A stretch of DNA of 64,000 bases from positions 992,001 to 1,056,000 of the forward strand of contig NZ_CP009238.1 in assembly GCF_000743945.1 (NCBI RefSeq), in the 5' to 3' direction. Source of the DNA: Basilea psittacipulmonis DSM 24701. GTDB lineage: Bacteria; Pseudomonadota; Gammaproteobacteria; Burkholderiales; Burkholderiaceae_B. Positions within the stretch are counted from its first letter, which is position 1, and every line of letters starts with the position of its first letter. Positions 62,793 to 64,000 of the stretch are shown here, in pieces. Both the position numbers and the translations under genes were made by a program. Below the pieces are notes generated by a model. The model did no database searches. It saw nothing but the letters and a program-made list of their open reading frames with translations, and was not told the DNA's origin.

Positions 62793-64000
62793 ATGACATC
62801 ACTTCATATCTCCAAAACACTTTTTACCTGTGCCGTCTTAACATTCAGCACCAGTGCACTGAGCCAAACATTACCCCAAACCAAAGAAGCACTACTGACT
62901 TGTCTAAACTCGATAAAGCCTAAAGATATTGATACGGCGTTATATCAGAAGATTACTGCCTCTATCGAACCCGATTTCTCTGTATTAGACAAGCTTAACT
63001 ATCAGCCTGAATTTAAGCTACCCAGCTGGGATTATTATTCAGTGTTAGTCGATCAGGAACGTGTGAATGATGGACTGGTGATGATGAACCAATACAAAAC
63101 CGTTTTAGATCGCATCCATCAACAATATAAAGTCCCTCCTCAGGTAATCGTAGCTATTTGGGGTATCGAAAGCAATTATGGCAAAAACATCGGACAAACG
63201 CCGATCTTAAATTCACTGGCCACGTTAAGTTGTTACGGTCGTCGCCAAAACTATTTTAGAACAGAACTAACAGCCGCCTTGAAGATTATTGCTTCGGGAG
63301 ATGTACGTGCTGAGGATTTAAAAGGTTCTTGGGCAGGTGCTTTTGGCAATACCCAGTTTATGCCTAGCACTTATCGCCGTCTTGCAGTAGATTTTGATAA
63401 AGATGGCAAAAAAGATCTCGTTAATAGCGTGCCAGATGCATTAGCTTCTACCGCGAACTTCCTGATTAAATCAGGCTGGAAACCAGGTCTAGCATGGGGA
63501 CTTGAGGTCAAACTACCCCAACATTTTGATACCAGTCAAACTGCATGGAACAAAAGAAAAACCGCCAAACAATGGCAAGATCTAGGTTTAAAGCCCTATG
63601 CATCCAGACAGTCTATTACCCAAGTGTTTCCTGAACACACATCACTTGGTTTGTTATTGCCTGATGGACCGAATGGGATTGCACTTTTAGTGAGTCAAAA
63701 CTTCACCGCTGTCTATCGCTATAATGCATCGACTAATTATGCCTTGGCTATTTTAGGACTTGCTCAAAAACTCAATTTAAAAACGGATTTTGAGAAAAAA
63801 TGGTCTCGACAAGGCCTATCGCGTAAAGATAGAGTCCAATTACAAGATCATCTAAAGTCTTTGGGTTATGACATCGGCAGCAGCGATGGTATTCTGGGAA
63901 GTAAGAGCCGACACGCCATTCAAGCATTACAGCAGGAATGGGGAATGACGGCTGATGGCGTGGCGGATAAGGAGTTTTACCAAAAACTTATCCATCATTC
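62793..64000 (+). CDS. MltB-type lytic murein transglycosylase with peptidoglycan-binding domain (3' end outside window)
   Basis: Periplasmic enzyme that cleaves glycan strands to 1,6-anhydro products. The 402 visible residues show a signal peptide (about 1-24, no lipobox Cys at the expected site), a GH103/MltB catalytic domain with the catalytic Glu in IWGIESNYGKN (about residue 126), GAFGNTQFMPSTY, and a C-terminal peptidoglycan-binding domain from about residue 345 (RVQLQDHLKSLGYDIG, SKSRHAIQALQQEWG). The frame is still open at the window edge, probably within a few codons of its end. A GGGGG tract precedes the ATG at 62793. Divergent from prc, another peptidoglycan-related gene. Confidence 0.9.
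   Translation, partial: MTSLHISKTLFTCAVLTFSTSALSQTLPQTKEALLTCLNSIKPKDIDTALYQKITASIEPDFSVLDKLNYQPEFKLPSWDYYSVLVDQERVNDGLVMMNQYKTVLDRIHQQYKVPPQVIVAIWGIESNYGKNIGQTPILNSLATLSCYGRRQNYFRTELTAALKIIASGDVRAEDLKGSWAGAFGNTQFMPSTYRRLAVDFDKDGKKDLVNSVPDALASTANFLIKSGWKPGLAWGLEVKLPQHFDTSQTAWNKRKTAKQWQDLGLKPYASRQSITQVFPEHTSLGLLLPDGPNGIALLVSQNFTAVYRYNASTNYALAILGLAQKLNLKTDFEKKWSRQGLSRKDRVQLQDHLKSLGYDIGSSDGILGSKSRHAIQALQQEWGMTADGVADKEFYQKLIHH

Overview
The window reads as a contiguous, AT-rich chromosome segment of a betaproteobacterium, most likely an AT-rich, host-associated member of the Alcaligenaceae (Burkholderiales). The support is gene content and order (hfq-hflX-hflK beside der-bamB-yfgM-hisS-ispG-rodZ-rlmN-ndk, a complete isc operon, a cytochrome c', and a PF10136-type membrane protein) together with best recognition of most proteins as betaproteobacterial. 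Genus assignment is inference. No rRNA, tRNA, tmRNA, prophage, IS element or CRISPR array was recognised.

Layout. 1-11204 (minus strand): a long housekeeping block, transcribed in the order ndk, rlmN, a short rodZ, ispG, hisS, yfgM, bamB, der, hisC, hfq, hflX, hflK (cut by the window edge), with many 1-20 bp overlaps. 11205-17022: a pyrimidine-rich tandem repeat array, then valS and a large membrane protein on the plus strand. 17153-29128 (minus): one 3991-codon gene for a giant trimeric autotransporter adhesin with YadA-like heads, a repetitive stalk containing collagen-like Gly-X-Y stretches, and a YadA-type anchor. 29358-35322 (minus): tldD, aroG-type DAHP synthase, an mnmA fused to an N-terminal barstar-like domain, purB and cytochrome c'. 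35425-40714: pepN-fbp (plus), ratA-rnfH (minus), smpB (plus). 40715-41640: a 131-bp tandem repeat array. 41641-46791: a HugZ-like flavin protein, a nitroreductase, and the divergent pair ppsA/ppsR. 47218-51516: mltG-tmk-holB (minus) and ygfZ-tatD (plus). 51685-56851 (minus): iscR-iscS-iscU-iscA-hscB-hscA-fdx. 57350-62656 (minus): prc-rmlD, rpsP-rimM-trmD and a low-molecular-weight phosphotyrosine phosphatase. 62793-64000 (plus): a lytic transglycosylase cut by the window edge.

The genes cover tRNA and ribosome modification, Fe-S cluster biogenesis, envelope maintenance (BamB, MltG, Prc, MltB-like enzyme, RodZ) and gluconeogenesis (PpsA with its regulator, Fbp). Two things stand out. First, the tRNA thiolase MnmA carries an in-frame N-terminal domain with the barnase-inhibitor (barstar) signature, with no RNase gene recognisable nearby. 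Second, the spacers are unusually full of short tandem duplications (41, 51, about 52, about 66, 131 and about 155 bp periods), several of which copy the 3' end of the adjacent gene including its stop codon; the adhesin gene also grew by nested duplication, including a 4.8-kb step.
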